Assembly (NCBI RefSeq): GCF_017377395.1
Contig: NZ_CP061800.1
Span: 1,364,001-1,428,000 of the forward strand
Reading direction: 5' to 3'
Source: Desulfonema magnum
GTDB lineage: Bacteria; Desulfobacterota; Desulfobacteria; Desulfobacterales; 4be13
DNA length: 64,000 nucleotides
Position 1 is the first letter of the stretch, and each line of letters opens with the position of its first letter. Below, piece after piece: positions 9,757 through 17,776 of the stretch. The position numbers and the translations under genes were made by a program. Under the pieces are notes generated by a model. It was not told the origin of the DNA. It worked only from the letters and a program-made list of their open reading frames with translations, and made no database searches.

Positions 9757-9794
9757 GAAACCCGGCTTTTTCTCCGGAAAAAAGCCGGGTTTCT
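9757..9794. terminator. Strong stem-loop, likely bidirectional terminator
   Basis: GAAACCCGGCTTTTT and AAAAAAGCCGGGTTTC form a stem of about 15 bp with a short loop, with T-rich and A-rich flanks. The same stem is the core of the TAAGTACC elements and of the element at 56851-57002. The stretch from 9399 to 9928 holds only this stem and the large inverted repeat before it. Confidence 0.5.
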
Positions 9795-9928
9795 TTGCCT
9801 CCCTCTTTTTTGTCCTGTACACAGATAAAGCATATCCGGATTTTTATCGTTATGGAAAATTGGGGCGATTTACGATTGCATCTTAATGGACAAAAATTGT
9901 AAATCTGAAATTGTCAAGGAGAGTTAAA

Positions 9929-10747
9929 ATGAAAAAAGTGGCCTCGCTTCGATACGGCGTCATATTCAAAAAAGCCTTCTGTGACCCGGAGATATTTACG
10001 GCGTTTGTGCGGGATATCGCGGGGATCAATATTGAAATTGACCGGGTTGAGACGGAAAAGGAGTTTGATCCGCCCGTGGGTTACATAAAATCCCGTTTCG
10101 ACCTGTTTGCCCAGGATTTAAAAAACCATGTGGTGGTTGACATTCAGCACGAACGCTACCCGGATCATTATGACCGGTTCATGCATTATCATATGGCGGC
10201 CATTCTGGAACAGGTTGCCAATGCTAGGAACTACCGGCCCGGGATGACCGTGTTTACGATAGTGGTGCTGACTTCGGGAGACAAACATAAGACAGACATG
10301 GCTGTCACCGATTTTGATCCCAGGGATCGGAAGGGAAATCCGCTGGGTGAGATAAGACATAAGGTGATATACCTGTGTCCGAAATATGTGGATGACGAAA
10401 CCCCGGAGCCATTCCGGTCCTGGCTGCTCGCCATTCAGGACACATTGGACGAGGAGGTTGACGAGACAGTTTATCAGCAGGCTGAGATACTTAAAATTTT
10501 TGATCATATTGAAAAGGATTCCGTGTCACCGGCCGAGCGGGCCGTGATGTTCGACGAGTATGCAAAGGAACAGTTGCAGGAAGAAAAATTTGCAGAGAGT
10601 GAGAAGATAGGCATTGAAAAAGGAGCAAAGCTGAAAGCAATGGAAACTGCCAAAAATCTTCTGAAAATGGGACTGAGCTTGGAGCAGATTGCCCGGGCCA
10701 CCGGTCTGGCCATTGAGGATATCCAGGCGGAGACAACGGATATATAA
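9929..10747 (+). CDS. Rpn-family PD-(D/E)xK nuclease / putative transposase
   Basis: Member of the recombination-promoting nuclease family, which makes DNA breaks and is spread by horizontal transfer. I choose ATG at 9929 because AAGGAG sits 7 bases upstream, giving 272 aa. The start MKKVASLRYGVIFKKAFCDPEIFTAFVRDIAG is typical. The catalytic pattern is D58 (SRFDLF) and D71-x-Q73 (VVVDIQHER). The C-terminus ends with LLKMGLSLEQIARATGLAIEDI, the helix-turn-helix-like tail common in this family. It lies between tssM and tssA with no functional link to secretion. Confidence 0.85.
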   Translation: MKKVASLRYGVIFKKAFCDPEIFTAFVRDIAGINIEIDRVETEKEFDPPVGYIKSRFDLFAQDLKNHVVVDIQHERYPDHYDRFMHYHMAAILEQVANARNYRPGMTVFTIVVLTSGDKHKTDMAVTDFDPRDRKGNPLGEIRHKVIYLCPKYVDDETPEPFRSWLLAIQDTLDEEVDETVYQQAEILKIFDHIEKDSVSPAERAVMFDEYAKEQLQEEKFAESEKIGIEKGAKLKAMETAKNLLKMGLSLEQIARATGLAIEDIQAETTDI

Positions 10748-10751
10748 ATAA

Positions 10752-10902
10752 TACTCGATGTTCAAGTTTTCTGACCCGGTTTGGACAAAAAGCCTGTCAT
10801 TCCTGCGAAAGCAGGAATCCGTTTCGGAGCGGTGCCACGCTTCCGGGAGCAGCGGATTCCTGCTTTCGCAGGAATGACAGAAAAAAACTTGAACATCGAG
10901 TA
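10752..10902. repeat. MITE-like element, TACTCGA family, copy 2
   Basis: The ends TACTCGATGTTCAAGTTTT and AAAACTTGAACATCGAGTA are near-perfect complements flanking two opposed TCATTCCTGCGAAAGCAGGA hairpins. TA at both outer ends fits a TA target-site duplication. It starts five bases after the Rpn-family stop codon. Confidence 0.8.
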
Positions 10903-10910
10903 ATAACTTT

Positions 10911-11026
10911 AACACCTAACACCTAACACCTAACACCTAACACCCTAACACCTAACACCTAACACCTAACACTTAACACCCTAACACCTAACACTTAACA
11001 CCCTAACACCTAACACCTAACACCCC
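10911..11026 (+). repeat. Heptanucleotide microsatellite (AACACCT)n upstream of tssA
   Basis: About 116 bases of AACACCT units, some changed to AACACTT or expanded to AACACCCT. The array ends about 17 bases before the tssA ATG, so the usual Shine-Dalgarno position is taken up by repeat sequence. It could change length by slippage. The 295 bases between the Rpn-family gene and tssA hold only this array and the preceding element. Confidence 0.9.
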
Positions 11027-11042
11027 AATACACCAACAAACC

Positions 11043-12176
11043 ATGAACACTTATTCAAAAGAATCTGTATTGTCCGAGTCCGGTGACAAGGATGCCTTGT
11101 ATCTGGAGATAGAACGGCTGCTTCATCCTATTTCGGAGGCTGAACCGTCCGGAGAAAACCTCCGCTATGAGGGCACTTATGATAAGATTAAGGATGCCCG
11201 CCGAGAAGATGATCCCATCCTTTCCCGGGAAATTCATGAACCTAAGGAATTGAAAAAAGCAGATTGGAACTCAGTCAAGGATATCTGTTTTAACGCTTTG
11301 GAAACCCGGTCAAAAGACCTGCAACTTGCTGCCTGGCTCCTGGAAGCTTTTTTGCATTTGTACGGATTTGCAGGAGTGAGAGAAGGGCTGCGGCTGATGG
11401 TGGGGCTTTGTGAGAAATTTTGGGACACCATTCATCCTGAAATCGTGGGGGATGATCTGGAGTGGCGGCTTTCTCCTTTCATCTGGATGAACAAAACCCT
11501 TTCTCTTAAGCTGAAATTTAAGCCCATGACCATGCCGCATTCAGAGGATTCTCCGTCATATACGTTTGCCGATTGGGAAAGCACGGGGATTTGGGAAAAA
11601 CTGAACGGAGGAAAAGGTGAGACCGCACCGAAAAGAGCCATGCCAAGAGTTTCCCGTGAACAATTTTTGGGAAGCGTCTCTCTGACTTCAGGAAGTTTTT
11701 ACGCCAGACAATTCAAGGAATTAAATGATTGTTTATCCCTTCTCACCACTTTGGAGCGTTTTTTGGAGGAGCGATGCGGCAAGGAGGCTCCTTCCCTGAA
11801 TGAATTCAAAGATACGCTTGAGGGAATTCAGCGTCTGGCAGATAAATTTCTGGGGGAAAAGCCTTCGGATATTACTGAATCGGATATTTCCCTTGATTCA
11901 GAAGATATGGAAATTCACACGGAACAAGATGCAGATGGAAAACAGGCAGCCGTTCCTTCAGCCATCCGCAACCGTGCTGATGCGTACAGAATGCTTTCCA
12001 TGGCAGCGGATTATCTCCTCATCCATGAACCTCACAGCCCCACGCCTTATCTTGTAAAACGGGCTGTCTCATGGGGAAACATGACGCTGACAGAACTCCT
12101 CCGGGAACTCGTGAATGACGAACATGACCTGCAACAGATATTTAAACTGCTTGGGTTGAAGGTGGCGGAGAAATGA
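11043..12176 (+). CDS. tssA: T6SS cap/assembly protein TssA
   Basis: TssA primes and caps the growing sheath-tube at the membrane complex and baseplate. The protein is 377 aa. The ImpA N-terminal domain covers about 20-140, with LLHPISEAEPSGENLRYEGTYDKIKDARREDD as its signature. The C-terminal oligomerisation region (about 318-375) contains SPTPYLVKRAVSWGNMTLTELL. No Shine-Dalgarno precedes ATG 11043, because a heptanucleotide array lies there. A downstream TTG near 11097 is possible but would trim the conserved N-terminus. The gene is cut off from tssB by a 13-kb island. Confidence 0.93.
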   Translation: MNTYSKESVLSESGDKDALYLEIERLLHPISEAEPSGENLRYEGTYDKIKDARREDDPILSREIHEPKELKKADWNSVKDICFNALETRSKDLQLAAWLLEAFLHLYGFAGVREGLRLMVGLCEKFWDTIHPEIVGDDLEWRLSPFIWMNKTLSLKLKFKPMTMPHSEDSPSYTFADWESTGIWEKLNGGKGETAPKRAMPRVSREQFLGSVSLTSGSFYARQFKELNDCLSLLTTLERFLEERCGKEAPSLNEFKDTLEGIQRLADKFLGEKPSDITESDISLDSEDMEIHTEQDADGKQAAVPSAIRNRADAYRMLSMAADYLLIHEPHSPTPYLVKRAVSWGNMTLTELLRELVNDEHDLQQIFKLLGLKVAEK

Positions 12177-12183
12177 GTTCCGT

Positions 12184-12255
12184 AGGTTGGGTTGAGGAAC
12201 GAAACCCAACACCGACGAGTACGAAAGTGCCGGGTTTCGTTCCTCAACCCAACCT
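12184..12255. repeat. AGGTTGGGTTGAGGAAC inverted repeat, copy 1
   Basis: 72 bases: AGGTTGGGTTGAGGAACG and AAACCCAAC at the left, mirrored by GTTTCGTTCCTCAACCCAACCT at the right around a short GACGAGTACG centre. Further copies lie at 13234-13304 and 50868-50988, with a half-copy at 55008-55036. A short open frame after it (12261-12336) has no recognisable content. Confidence 0.85.
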
Positions 12256-12443
12256 GCATGGCTGCTTGGATCGTATGCGGGAAAATTTGTACATGCGGCT
12301 CCCGGAGGACGGGAGTGTGGTGAATACCTGGAAATGAAAAAAGAGGATATCGTTAAAGCAATAAAGGCTGAACACGTAAAAATTTCCAAGCGTGCCAGAT
12401 GGCAGTGAGCTTTTCATCAGCCCCTGAAAATGGAGAAAAAATT

Positions 12444-12749
12444 ATGATAAGACTTGAAATAAAATCCAATTTTGAAGATGCTGAGTCACTTATCAGATCA
12501 GCAGTCTGTTCTGAGATAAAAAGGTTGGAAATAGGATTGGACAGAACCGACAGAGAAATCAGAAAGTTTGAAGACAAGTATCAGATATCTTCTGATATAT
12601 TTGTCAAAGAATATACGGCGGAGGATCTGGACGGCGGAGATGACGAGTATGTCAGTTGGATGGGAGAGATAAAAATAAGGCGGAAGATTGCCGAAGAACT
12701 TAACACACTGAAAGAAGCGGAATATGTTACTCAGCGAATATCTGTATGA
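12444..12749 (+). CDS. Putative antitoxin, TumA-like, copy 1
   Basis: A 101-aa acidic, helical protein starting MIRLEIKSNFEDAESLIRSA. It is paralogous to the protein at 13329, sharing a conserved centre (EDKYQISSD..F versus EDKYKMSSEKF) and spacing to a following gene. It overlaps the next gene by 26 bases, as toxin-antitoxin operons often do. The TumA name rests only on its position upstream of a TumE-like (DUF6516) gene; the family itself is not diagnostic by eye. Because the partner toxin is frameshifted, this copy may be an orphan. Confidence 0.55.
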   Translation: MIRLEIKSNFEDAESLIRSAVCSEIKRLEIGLDRTDREIRKFEDKYQISSDIFVKEYTAEDLDGGDDEYVSWMGEIKIRRKIAEELNTLKEAEYVTQRISV

Positions 12750-13106
12750 GATTACGGAGACAGTCGGCGAACTGACAGAAACAGGTCTGATCCTGTCCTC
12801 CGGGCTCACTACCGATTTCAGAACAAAAAAAATCGGTCTGATAAAAGGTGTGCTGTTATTTTCTGACAATTCGAAACTTTTTTTCAGAGAATACGTTGAT
12901 CTGCGTTATAAAATCAGAAAAGGACTTATTCTTTCCATTATCAGGATCGGGACGGCGGTCTGATTTTTCGCTACGACAATGCCGACCATAAGCCTTCCCT
13001 TGGTTTCACAGATCATAAACATATCGGAGAGCAGGTTGTCCGGGCCGAAATTCCCAATCTGAGAGAAGTTTTGGAAGAAATTATAAATGATCACCTGACT
13101 GCATAA
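12724..13106 (+). pseudogene. TumE-like (DUF6516) toxin, frameshifted
   Basis: The frame from 12724 encodes MLLSEYLYEITETVGEL and stops at 12961-12963, but the family signature LIFRYDNADHKP...DHKHIGEQVV...LREVLEEI continues to 13106 in the minus-one frame. Reading across the A-rich run near 12911-12922 with one base restored gives KRTYSFHYQDRDGGLIFRYD, which aligns with the intact paralogue at 13631. So this is a toxin gene inactivated by a single-base deletion, unless the frameshift is a sequencing error in the A-run. Confidence 0.75.
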
Positions 13107-13233
13107 AGATATCGTATTGAATAAAAATATTTGAAGAATCGGAGGTGACTGTCCGAAATTATGAGGTCAGAACATGGTGGTCCCGGCGAAAGAAACAACC
13201 ATGAAAGCGATCTCTGCCAAAGCAGGCGGTAGC

Positions 13234-13304
13234 GGGTTGGGCTGAGGAACGAAACCCAACACCGACGAGTACGAAAGTGCCGGGTTTCGTTCCCAAATCC
13301 AACC
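13234..13304. repeat. AGGTTGGGTTGAGGAAC inverted repeat, copy 2
   Basis: GGGTTGGGCTGAGGAACGAA and TTTCGTTCCCAAATCCAACC enclose the same ACACCGACGAGTACGAAAGT centre as copy 1. It lies between the broken and the intact toxin-antitoxin pair, in the same relative place as copy 1 before the first pair. That arrangement suggests the pair and its repeat were duplicated together. Confidence 0.8.
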
Positions 13305-13328
13305 AGAACATAATAACAGGAGGTTATC

Positions 13329-13634
13329 TTGAATTTAGAACTGAAGATCACCCGGGAGACGGAAAACCGCTTAATGACAATTCTGAAAAACATAAATGAC
13401 CAGGAGATATTTGCACAAAACATTATTGCTTATCAAATATCGGAACTGAAAAAAAGCATTCTCAGCATCCGGCTGGATATCAGAGCGTATGAAGACAAAT
13501 ACAAAATGTCATCCGAAAAATTTTACAGCCGGTTCGGACAGGGGAATCTTGGCGATGAGGAAGATTTTGTCATATGGGCAGGGTTATATGAAATGTTGCA
13601 TGAAAATATGCGGAAACTGAAAGAACTGGAATGA
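13329..13634 (+). CDS. Putative antitoxin, TumA-like, copy 2
   Basis: 101 aa, TTG start preceded by AGGAGG at about 13319-13324. It begins MNLELKITRETENRLM and shares the EDKYKMSSEKFYSRF centre with the copy at 12444. Predicted mostly helical with a C-terminal KELE tail. Its stop overlaps the toxin start (ATGA), which indicates translational coupling. Expected to bind and neutralise the downstream toxin; this is inferred from arrangement. Confidence 0.6.
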   Translation: MNLELKITRETENRLMTILKNINDQEIFAQNIIAYQISELKKSILSIRLDIRAYEDKYKMSSEKFYSRFGQGNLGDEEDFVIWAGLYEMLHENMRKLKELE

Positions 13635-14005
13635 TAGAAACATATTTTGCACAACTTGAGAAAACACTTCAGGAGTTCCGCAACATTCGGTCATACACGC
13701 TCACAAAAAAAGTGTATAATTTCAAACAGGGATTTGTCAGCGGAAAAGTTGTTTTTGAAGACAATTCGAGGCTTGATTTCACGGAGGTCAGAGATACTGA
13801 TGTGAAAGGTAAAATAAAATATCGTTATCAGTATATGAATGAGAAAAATGAACTGATTTTCCGCTACGACAATGCGCCTCATCACAGAGAAATATCCACA
13901 TATCCTCATCATAAACACGTCTCTGAAGAAGTGGAAGATAGCTCCGAACCGGTTTTGCGGGAGGTATTATTTGAAATTGCTTGGAAAAGCAGAGAGGGGC
14001 AGTAA
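13631..14005 (+). CDS. TumE-like toxin (DUF6516), intact copy
   Basis: 124 aa with the full DUF6516 signature: an N-terminal helix (ETYFAQLEKTLQEF), a strand pair (GFVSGKVVFEDNSRLDFTEV), then YRYQYMNEKNELIFRYDNAPHH and the histidine-rich PHHKH followed by LREVLFEI. DUF6516 proteins are described as TumE toxins working with a TumA antitoxin. The four-base overlap with the upstream gene supports the pair. The target is not evident from sequence. Confidence 0.75.
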   Translation: MIETYFAQLEKTLQEFRNIRSYTLTKKVYNFKQGFVSGKVVFEDNSRLDFTEVRDTDVKGKIKYRYQYMNEKNELIFRYDNAPHHREISTYPHHKHVSEEVEDSSEPVLREVLFEIAWKSREGQ

Positions 14006-14034
14006 TAATAACAGGCTAATCCCCCGCTTAATTG

Positions 14035-14157
14035 TAATGGGTTGGATTGAGAAAACTGGTGCTGGCATGGGCTGAATTACATCAGGAAGAATTAGCAGCT
14101 AATTGGCAACTTGTTATGAACGGAGAAGAACCGTTCAGAATTCAACCGCTTAGGTAA
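14035..14157 (+). pseudogene. C-terminal remnant of a DUF4160 protein
   Basis: From the codon after an in-frame stop, the frame reads LVLAWAELHQEELAANWQLV then MNGEEPFRIQPLR and stops at 14155-14157. WAELHxEEL..NW...MNGE..F.I.PL is the C-terminus of DUF4160. The N-terminal half is missing. DUF4160 and DUF2442 genes usually lie together as a toxin-antitoxin-like pair, and a DUF2442 gene follows 12 bases later. So this is a pair that has lost one partner. Confidence 0.75.
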
Positions 14158-14169
14158 GGAGTAAGAACC

Positions 14170-14415
14170 ATGTATCCTTCAGTAAAAGAAGTCACTCCGT
14201 GTGATGATTATATTCTTTCCATTTCTTTTGACAATGGCGAGAAAGGTAAGCTCGATATAAAACCGATACTTGATTTCGGGATATTCCGGAGGATCAGGGA
14301 CGATGAAGTCTTCAGACGTGTGCGTGTTTCCTTCGATACCATCCAATGGGATTGCGGGGCTGATCTGGATCCTGAGTATGTTTATAAAAAATCTATGAAA
14401 GAGAAATTCGCATAA
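14170..14415 (+). CDS. DUF2442 domain protein
   Basis: 81 aa, ATG preceded by AAGGAG at about 14156. The sequence MYPSVKEVTPCDDYILSISFDNGEKGKLDIKPIL and DTIQWDCGADLDPEYVY is a complete DUF2442 domain. Such proteins are short, often antitoxin-like partners of DUF4160. The partner survives only as a fragment directly upstream, so this copy is probably an orphan. Confidence 0.85.
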   Translation: MYPSVKEVTPCDDYILSISFDNGEKGKLDIKPILDFGIFRRIRDDEVFRRVRVSFDTIQWDCGADLDPEYVYKKSMKEKFA

Positions 14416-14489
14416 TGCAGCAAGCCAGGCTAACGAATATCGCCCGAAAGGTTAATAAGTTATTGTGTATATTGGATTTTTAAATAAAT

Positions 14490-14954
14490 TCATGTGTGTT
14501 TCTTTTTCGTTTTCCAAAATTGATGATCTTTATCAAGGAACACGATGTAAAATATGTTATCAACAATATGCCTTACGATTCTGGTCTTTTGGCCTGTAAT
14601 TTTTTTTATCACACTCCACCTTGCTCCGTCTTTAAATTGTTTTGGGCATTTGAAATCCGTATTGTCTGGAAATTTATTATATTCTGTAATAAATCCTTGT
14701 TGTTTTGCTTCCTGAATTGTCAACTCACTTAAATATCTTAGTTTTTCTAATAGCTTTGATAATATTTTGTCTTTTTGCCATGATTCAAAAGATTGCATAT
14801 TCCCTTTTGGGTGATTACTGATAACATCTTTAAAACTAAAAGTTATTTTGTCTATATCAACGATAGCGACACGTTCATCACGACAATTTGATTTTTTTTG
14901 AAAAGAGCGATCTGTTCTAACTTTTAACCGAGGATTATTCTTTTTTTTTGCCAT
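14490..14954 (-). CDS. Small partner of an AAA15 ATPase; possible RelE-like effector
   Basis: 154 aa on the minus strand, overlapping the end of the upstream ATPase gene by 20 bases, so the two form one operon. The N-terminus is basic (MAKKKNNPRLKVRTDRSFQKK). The C-terminal half (about 105-150) reads RWSVIKKITGQKTRIVRHIV then DNIFYIVFLDKDHQFWKTKK. That strand-turn pattern ending in FLDKDHxFW resembles RelE/ParE-type or similar small toxin folds. I cannot name a family. A role as the effector of a two-gene abortive-infection module is inference from the pairing. Confidence 0.6.
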   Translation of the reverse strand: MAKKKNNPRLKVRTDRSFQKKSNCRDERVAIVDIDKITFSFKDVISNHPKGNMQSFESWQKDKILSKLLEKLRYLSELTIQEAKQQGFITEYNKFPDNTDFKCPKQFKDGARWSVIKKITGQKTRIVRHIVDNIFYIVFLDKDHQFWKTKKKHT

Positions 14955-16239
14955 ATATCAAATCCAAAATATTATCAATATCTCCAAAAAAAGGAATTGC
15001 GCCATATTTGCCAGCTAAATAGTTTTTATCGAATGAAGCATCTTTTCTTACATGAAAATTTCTGTACTCCACCAAAGAATACAAGTCTGTCTCACCATAT
15101 TCATTTTTTTCGGTAAACCATATCTGATCTCTTCTGAACAACTCCTTTTTTAACAGGTTCGTATCATGAGAGGCAAAAATCAACTGAGCATTCTGAGGAT
15201 TGTGTGTATGAAAAAATTCAATTATTTTAATTGTAAGTAAGGGATGAAATCTTGAGTCAAGTTCATCCGCAACTAAAATTAATCCGTTTTGAAGAACATC
15301 ATATAAGGGACCTAAAAGACTTATTAATTTCTTAGACCCTTCAGATTCCTGTGTATCAAAATCAAATGGAATCTTATCAATAATTTTGTTAGAATTATCA
15401 AATTTGTTGTGCCAAGTTGAAATCTTATTTGCTGTTCTGGCTTCTTTTAGAATATGAAGAGCGATTAAATTTTCAGGCAAGTTGTTAGCATTTGATGAGG
15501 GCAACGCTCCCTTCTCAGTTGATATCTCTTCAATTTCTAAGAATTTTACAAATGTTCCAATCCATGATTTAAATTTTTCATCCTGATCTATTTTGTTTGT
15601 TGTATAGTCTTTATAACTTCTGTCATCCAAACCAGATATGATTTTTAATTTTTTAAACCATTCTAATATGTTATTAGATTTTTTTCCGTCAAATTGTGCA
15701 GCAACTGACAAGAACAAAACATTTTCCCGGGTTTTTTCTCTTAAACCTTTGGCTTCTTTAAATGATCTGAGATTATATGATATTTCCTGACCATTTCTTA
15801 TAAAAAGTTGAATTTCTTTTGTTGTATTTACAAAAAATAACCATTCGCTGTGTATTTTCTTTTCGTCAATCTCAAAACCGTATCTGTATCTTTTTCCCTG
15901 ATATATAAAAACAATTTCAAATAATGAAGGTTCATCTTCATTTTCAGCATTTAAAAGAAATTTATCTATTTGTATTTTTCTTTCATTTTCCTCTATCAGA
16001 GCATCCCTGAAAGAATTTAAAATAAATCTCTTCATAAATGACAGAGAAGAAATGAGATTACTTTTTCCACTTCCGTTAGCGCCGTAGATTTCTGAAACTT
16101 TTAAGAATTTTAATCTATTGCCAGGATCAGTAAACGTATTTGTTTCTTCATGTTCTTTAGTTGAATTTGAACCTACCATACTAAACGTATTGGTTTTTCT
16201 AAAAGAAAGATAATTTCCAACTGTAAATTCAATTAGCAT
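14935..16239 (-). CDS. AAA15-type ATPase (OLD/RloA-like, SMC-type ABC ATPase)
   Basis: 434 aa. The start MLIEFTVGNYLSFRKTNTFSMVG is characteristic of AAA15 ATPases. Walker A GANGSGKS is at 53-60. The D-loop/Walker B ADELDSRFHP starts at 324 (D325, E326), and the switch histidine lies in FASHD at about 356-360. No coiled-coil arms are long enough for an SMC protein. Such ATPases serve as sensors in several anti-phage systems (PARIS AriA, RloA and relatives). The partner here is neither RloB-like nor DUF4435 by eye. The island 14460-16420 is clearly AT-richer than the T6SS genes, suggesting transfer. Confidence 0.85.
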   Translation of the reverse strand: MLIEFTVGNYLSFRKTNTFSMVGSNSTKEHEETNTFTDPGNRLKFLKVSEIYGANGSGKSNLISSLSFMKRFILNSFRDALIEENERKIQIDKFLLNAENEDEPSLFEIVFIYQGKRYRYGFEIDEKKIHSEWLFFVNTTKEIQLFIRNGQEISYNLRSFKEAKGLREKTRENVLFLSVAAQFDGKKSNNILEWFKKLKIISGLDDRSYKDYTTNKIDQDEKFKSWIGTFVKFLEIEEISTEKGALPSSNANNLPENLIALHILKEARTANKISTWHNKFDNSNKIIDKIPFDFDTQESEGSKKLISLLGPLYDVLQNGLILVADELDSRFHPLLTIKIIEFFHTHNPQNAQLIFASHDTNLLKKELFRRDQIWFTEKNEYGETDLYSLVEYRNFHVRKDASFDKNYLAGKYGAIPFFGDIDNILDLIYGKKKE

Positions 16240-16437
16240 TTATGTCGCCTGCCTGTAATACCATTTATTGTTAAAATGAAATATAATATTGTGATTCATT
16301 CACAATTTTTCCATAAATATGAAAAAAATAATGAAAAAATATAGAATTGTCAACATTATTATCAGAGAAAAATAAAAGTTGGTTTGACAGTGCTTCGGTT
16401 CCGCATATAAAATCTGGAATACTCTGAATAAATATGA

Positions 16438-16662
16438 TACTTGATGATCAGGTTTTCTGACTTGGTTCGGACAAAAAGCTCGACATTCCGTTCAACGACC
16501 CATTTGAACCCGTCGAAGTGTGGCGTCACACCGAAGTCTGTGAAAGCAGAAATCTGTTTTTGGCCAGTGACACGCTTCCGGAAGCAGTGGATTCCTGCTT
16601 TCGCAGGAATGACAGGCGCTCCGGCCGGACCAGATCAGATCAAAAAACTTGATTATCGAGTA
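16438..16662. repeat. MITE-like element, TACTCGA family, copy 3
   Basis: The ends TACTTGATGATCAGGTTTT and AAAAAACTTGATTATCGAGTA enclose a longer centre (225 bp overall) with the TTCCTGCTTTCGCAGGAATG segment. Together with AT-rich sequence at 16240-16437 that shows no gene, it fills the space between the ATPase operon and the methyltransferase. An open frame over the element (16441-16674) is not a gene. Confidence 0.7.
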
Positions 16663-16701
16663 ATATGTTTATAAAATCTAAGGAAAGGCGTTAAAATAAA
16701 G

Positions 16702-17646
16702 ATGAAAAAATGGTTAAAGGAAAAACTTTCATGTCCGGAATGTTTAAATAATCAAGCTCCGTTAGACTTGGATATAAAAGAAGAATTGTCCGATGATGTA
16801 ATGGAAGGCGAACTCAGATGTACTGCCTGCGGAAGATGTTATCCCATAAACAAGGGAGTTGCTGTCATTTTACCTGAAAAGTCAATGTCGCTGATGTCAG
16901 ACAAATCCGGATATAATTCCCAGAGCATGTTATCTTCGTATTTATGGAGCCATTTTTCTGAATTATTTAATGACCCCGATGCAACAGATGCTTATAAGGT
17001 ATGGTCTTCATATTTCAGAGAAACAGATGGCTATGCCCTTGACATAGGCTGTTCTGTGGGAAGGCTGTCCTTTGAACTGAGCAAAACACATTCTCATGTC
17101 ATCGGGATTGATTCATCTGTATCTTTTGTTACAAAAGCACGGGAACTGTTAAACCAGAAACGATTAGATTTTGATTTGATTATCGAAGGGTTTATTACTG
17201 AAAAACGCTCCTGTGATTTTGATGCTTCTTGGAATTACGACAGAATTGATTTTATCGTAGCCGATGCCCTTGCGCTTCCGTTTCCAAAAAGCAGTTTTTC
17301 AACAGTCACGTCAATCAACATATTAGAAAAAGTTCCTTCTCCCATCCGGCATTTAGCTGATATGAACAGGGTGTTAAATGAGGAAAATTCCATGCTCGTA
17401 TTTTCTGATCCTTTTTCCTGGGATGAAACCGTGTCAGCTTCCGAACTTTGGTTAGGCGGAACGCCACACGGCAAGTACAAAGGCCGCGGCATTGACAATA
17501 TCAGCAAAATTTTTTCAGGCGAAGAAGGGATATTTGATCCGCCTTTGGAAATTGCAGACAAGGGAAATGTGTCCTGGAAAATACGAAAAACCGAAAATTT
17601 GTGGGAGCATATTAATTCGCAGTTTATTGTTGGCACCAGAAAATAA
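16702..17646 (+). CDS. Class I SAM methyltransferase with N-terminal Trm112-like zinc domain
   Basis: 314 aa. The first 50 residues carry a Trm112-like four-cysteine site (C11, C14, C40, C43, with C46 also present) ending in YPINKGVAVILP. The methyltransferase domain follows: motif I DIGCSVG at 114-120, the acidic VIGID next, and VADALALPFPKSSF around 187-200. The substrate is not evident. It lies directly upstream of a molybdopterin oxidoreductase with one inverted repeat between them. I have seen methyltransferases of this type beside oxidoreductases of unknown function, but the joint role is unknown. Confidence 0.8.
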   Translation: MKKWLKEKLSCPECLNNQAPLDLDIKEELSDDVMEGELRCTACGRCYPINKGVAVILPEKSMSLMSDKSGYNSQSMLSSYLWSHFSELFNDPDATDAYKVWSSYFRETDGYALDIGCSVGRLSFELSKTHSHVIGIDSSVSFVTKARELLNQKRLDFDLIIEGFITEKRSCDFDASWNYDRIDFIVADALALPFPKSSFSTVTSINILEKVPSPIRHLADMNRVLNEENSMLVFSDPFSWDETVSASELWLGGTPHGKYKGRGIDNISKIFSGEEGIFDPPLEIADKGNVSWKIRKTENLWEHINSQFIVGTRK

Positions 17647-17661
17647 AATCAGCAGATTAAA

Positions 17662-17750
17662 AAAGTTCGTAGTTCCGCCTTTAGGCGGTCTGTTTCGTGG
17701 AGATGACACTCATTCCACAAAAACAGCCTAAAGGCGGAACTACGAACTTT
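17662..17750. repeat. AAAGTTCGTAGTTCCGCC inverted repeat, copy 1
   Basis: AAAGTTCGTAGTTCCGCCTT and its complement AAGGCGGAACTACGAACTTT flank a 30-base centre. A diverged copy is at 37575-37667. It fills the gap between the methyltransferase and the oxidoreductase and would fold as a stable stem in RNA, so it may lower readthrough. Confidence 0.85.
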
Positions 17751-17776
17751 CAGATAGTTTTTAGGAGGCATTAATT

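Noticed and set aside
9364..9886. Open frames over 9364-9570 and 9686-9886
   Set aside because: They are translations of the palindromic units and stems of the element at 9411-9737 and of the following hairpin; no start signals and no protein-like composition.
10911..11026. AACACCT array considered as a CRISPR array
   Set aside because: Units are 7 bases with no spacers; it is a microsatellite, and no cas gene is present.
16441..16674. Open frame over 16441-16674
   Set aside because: It translates the TACTCGA element copy 3 and contains no protein signal.
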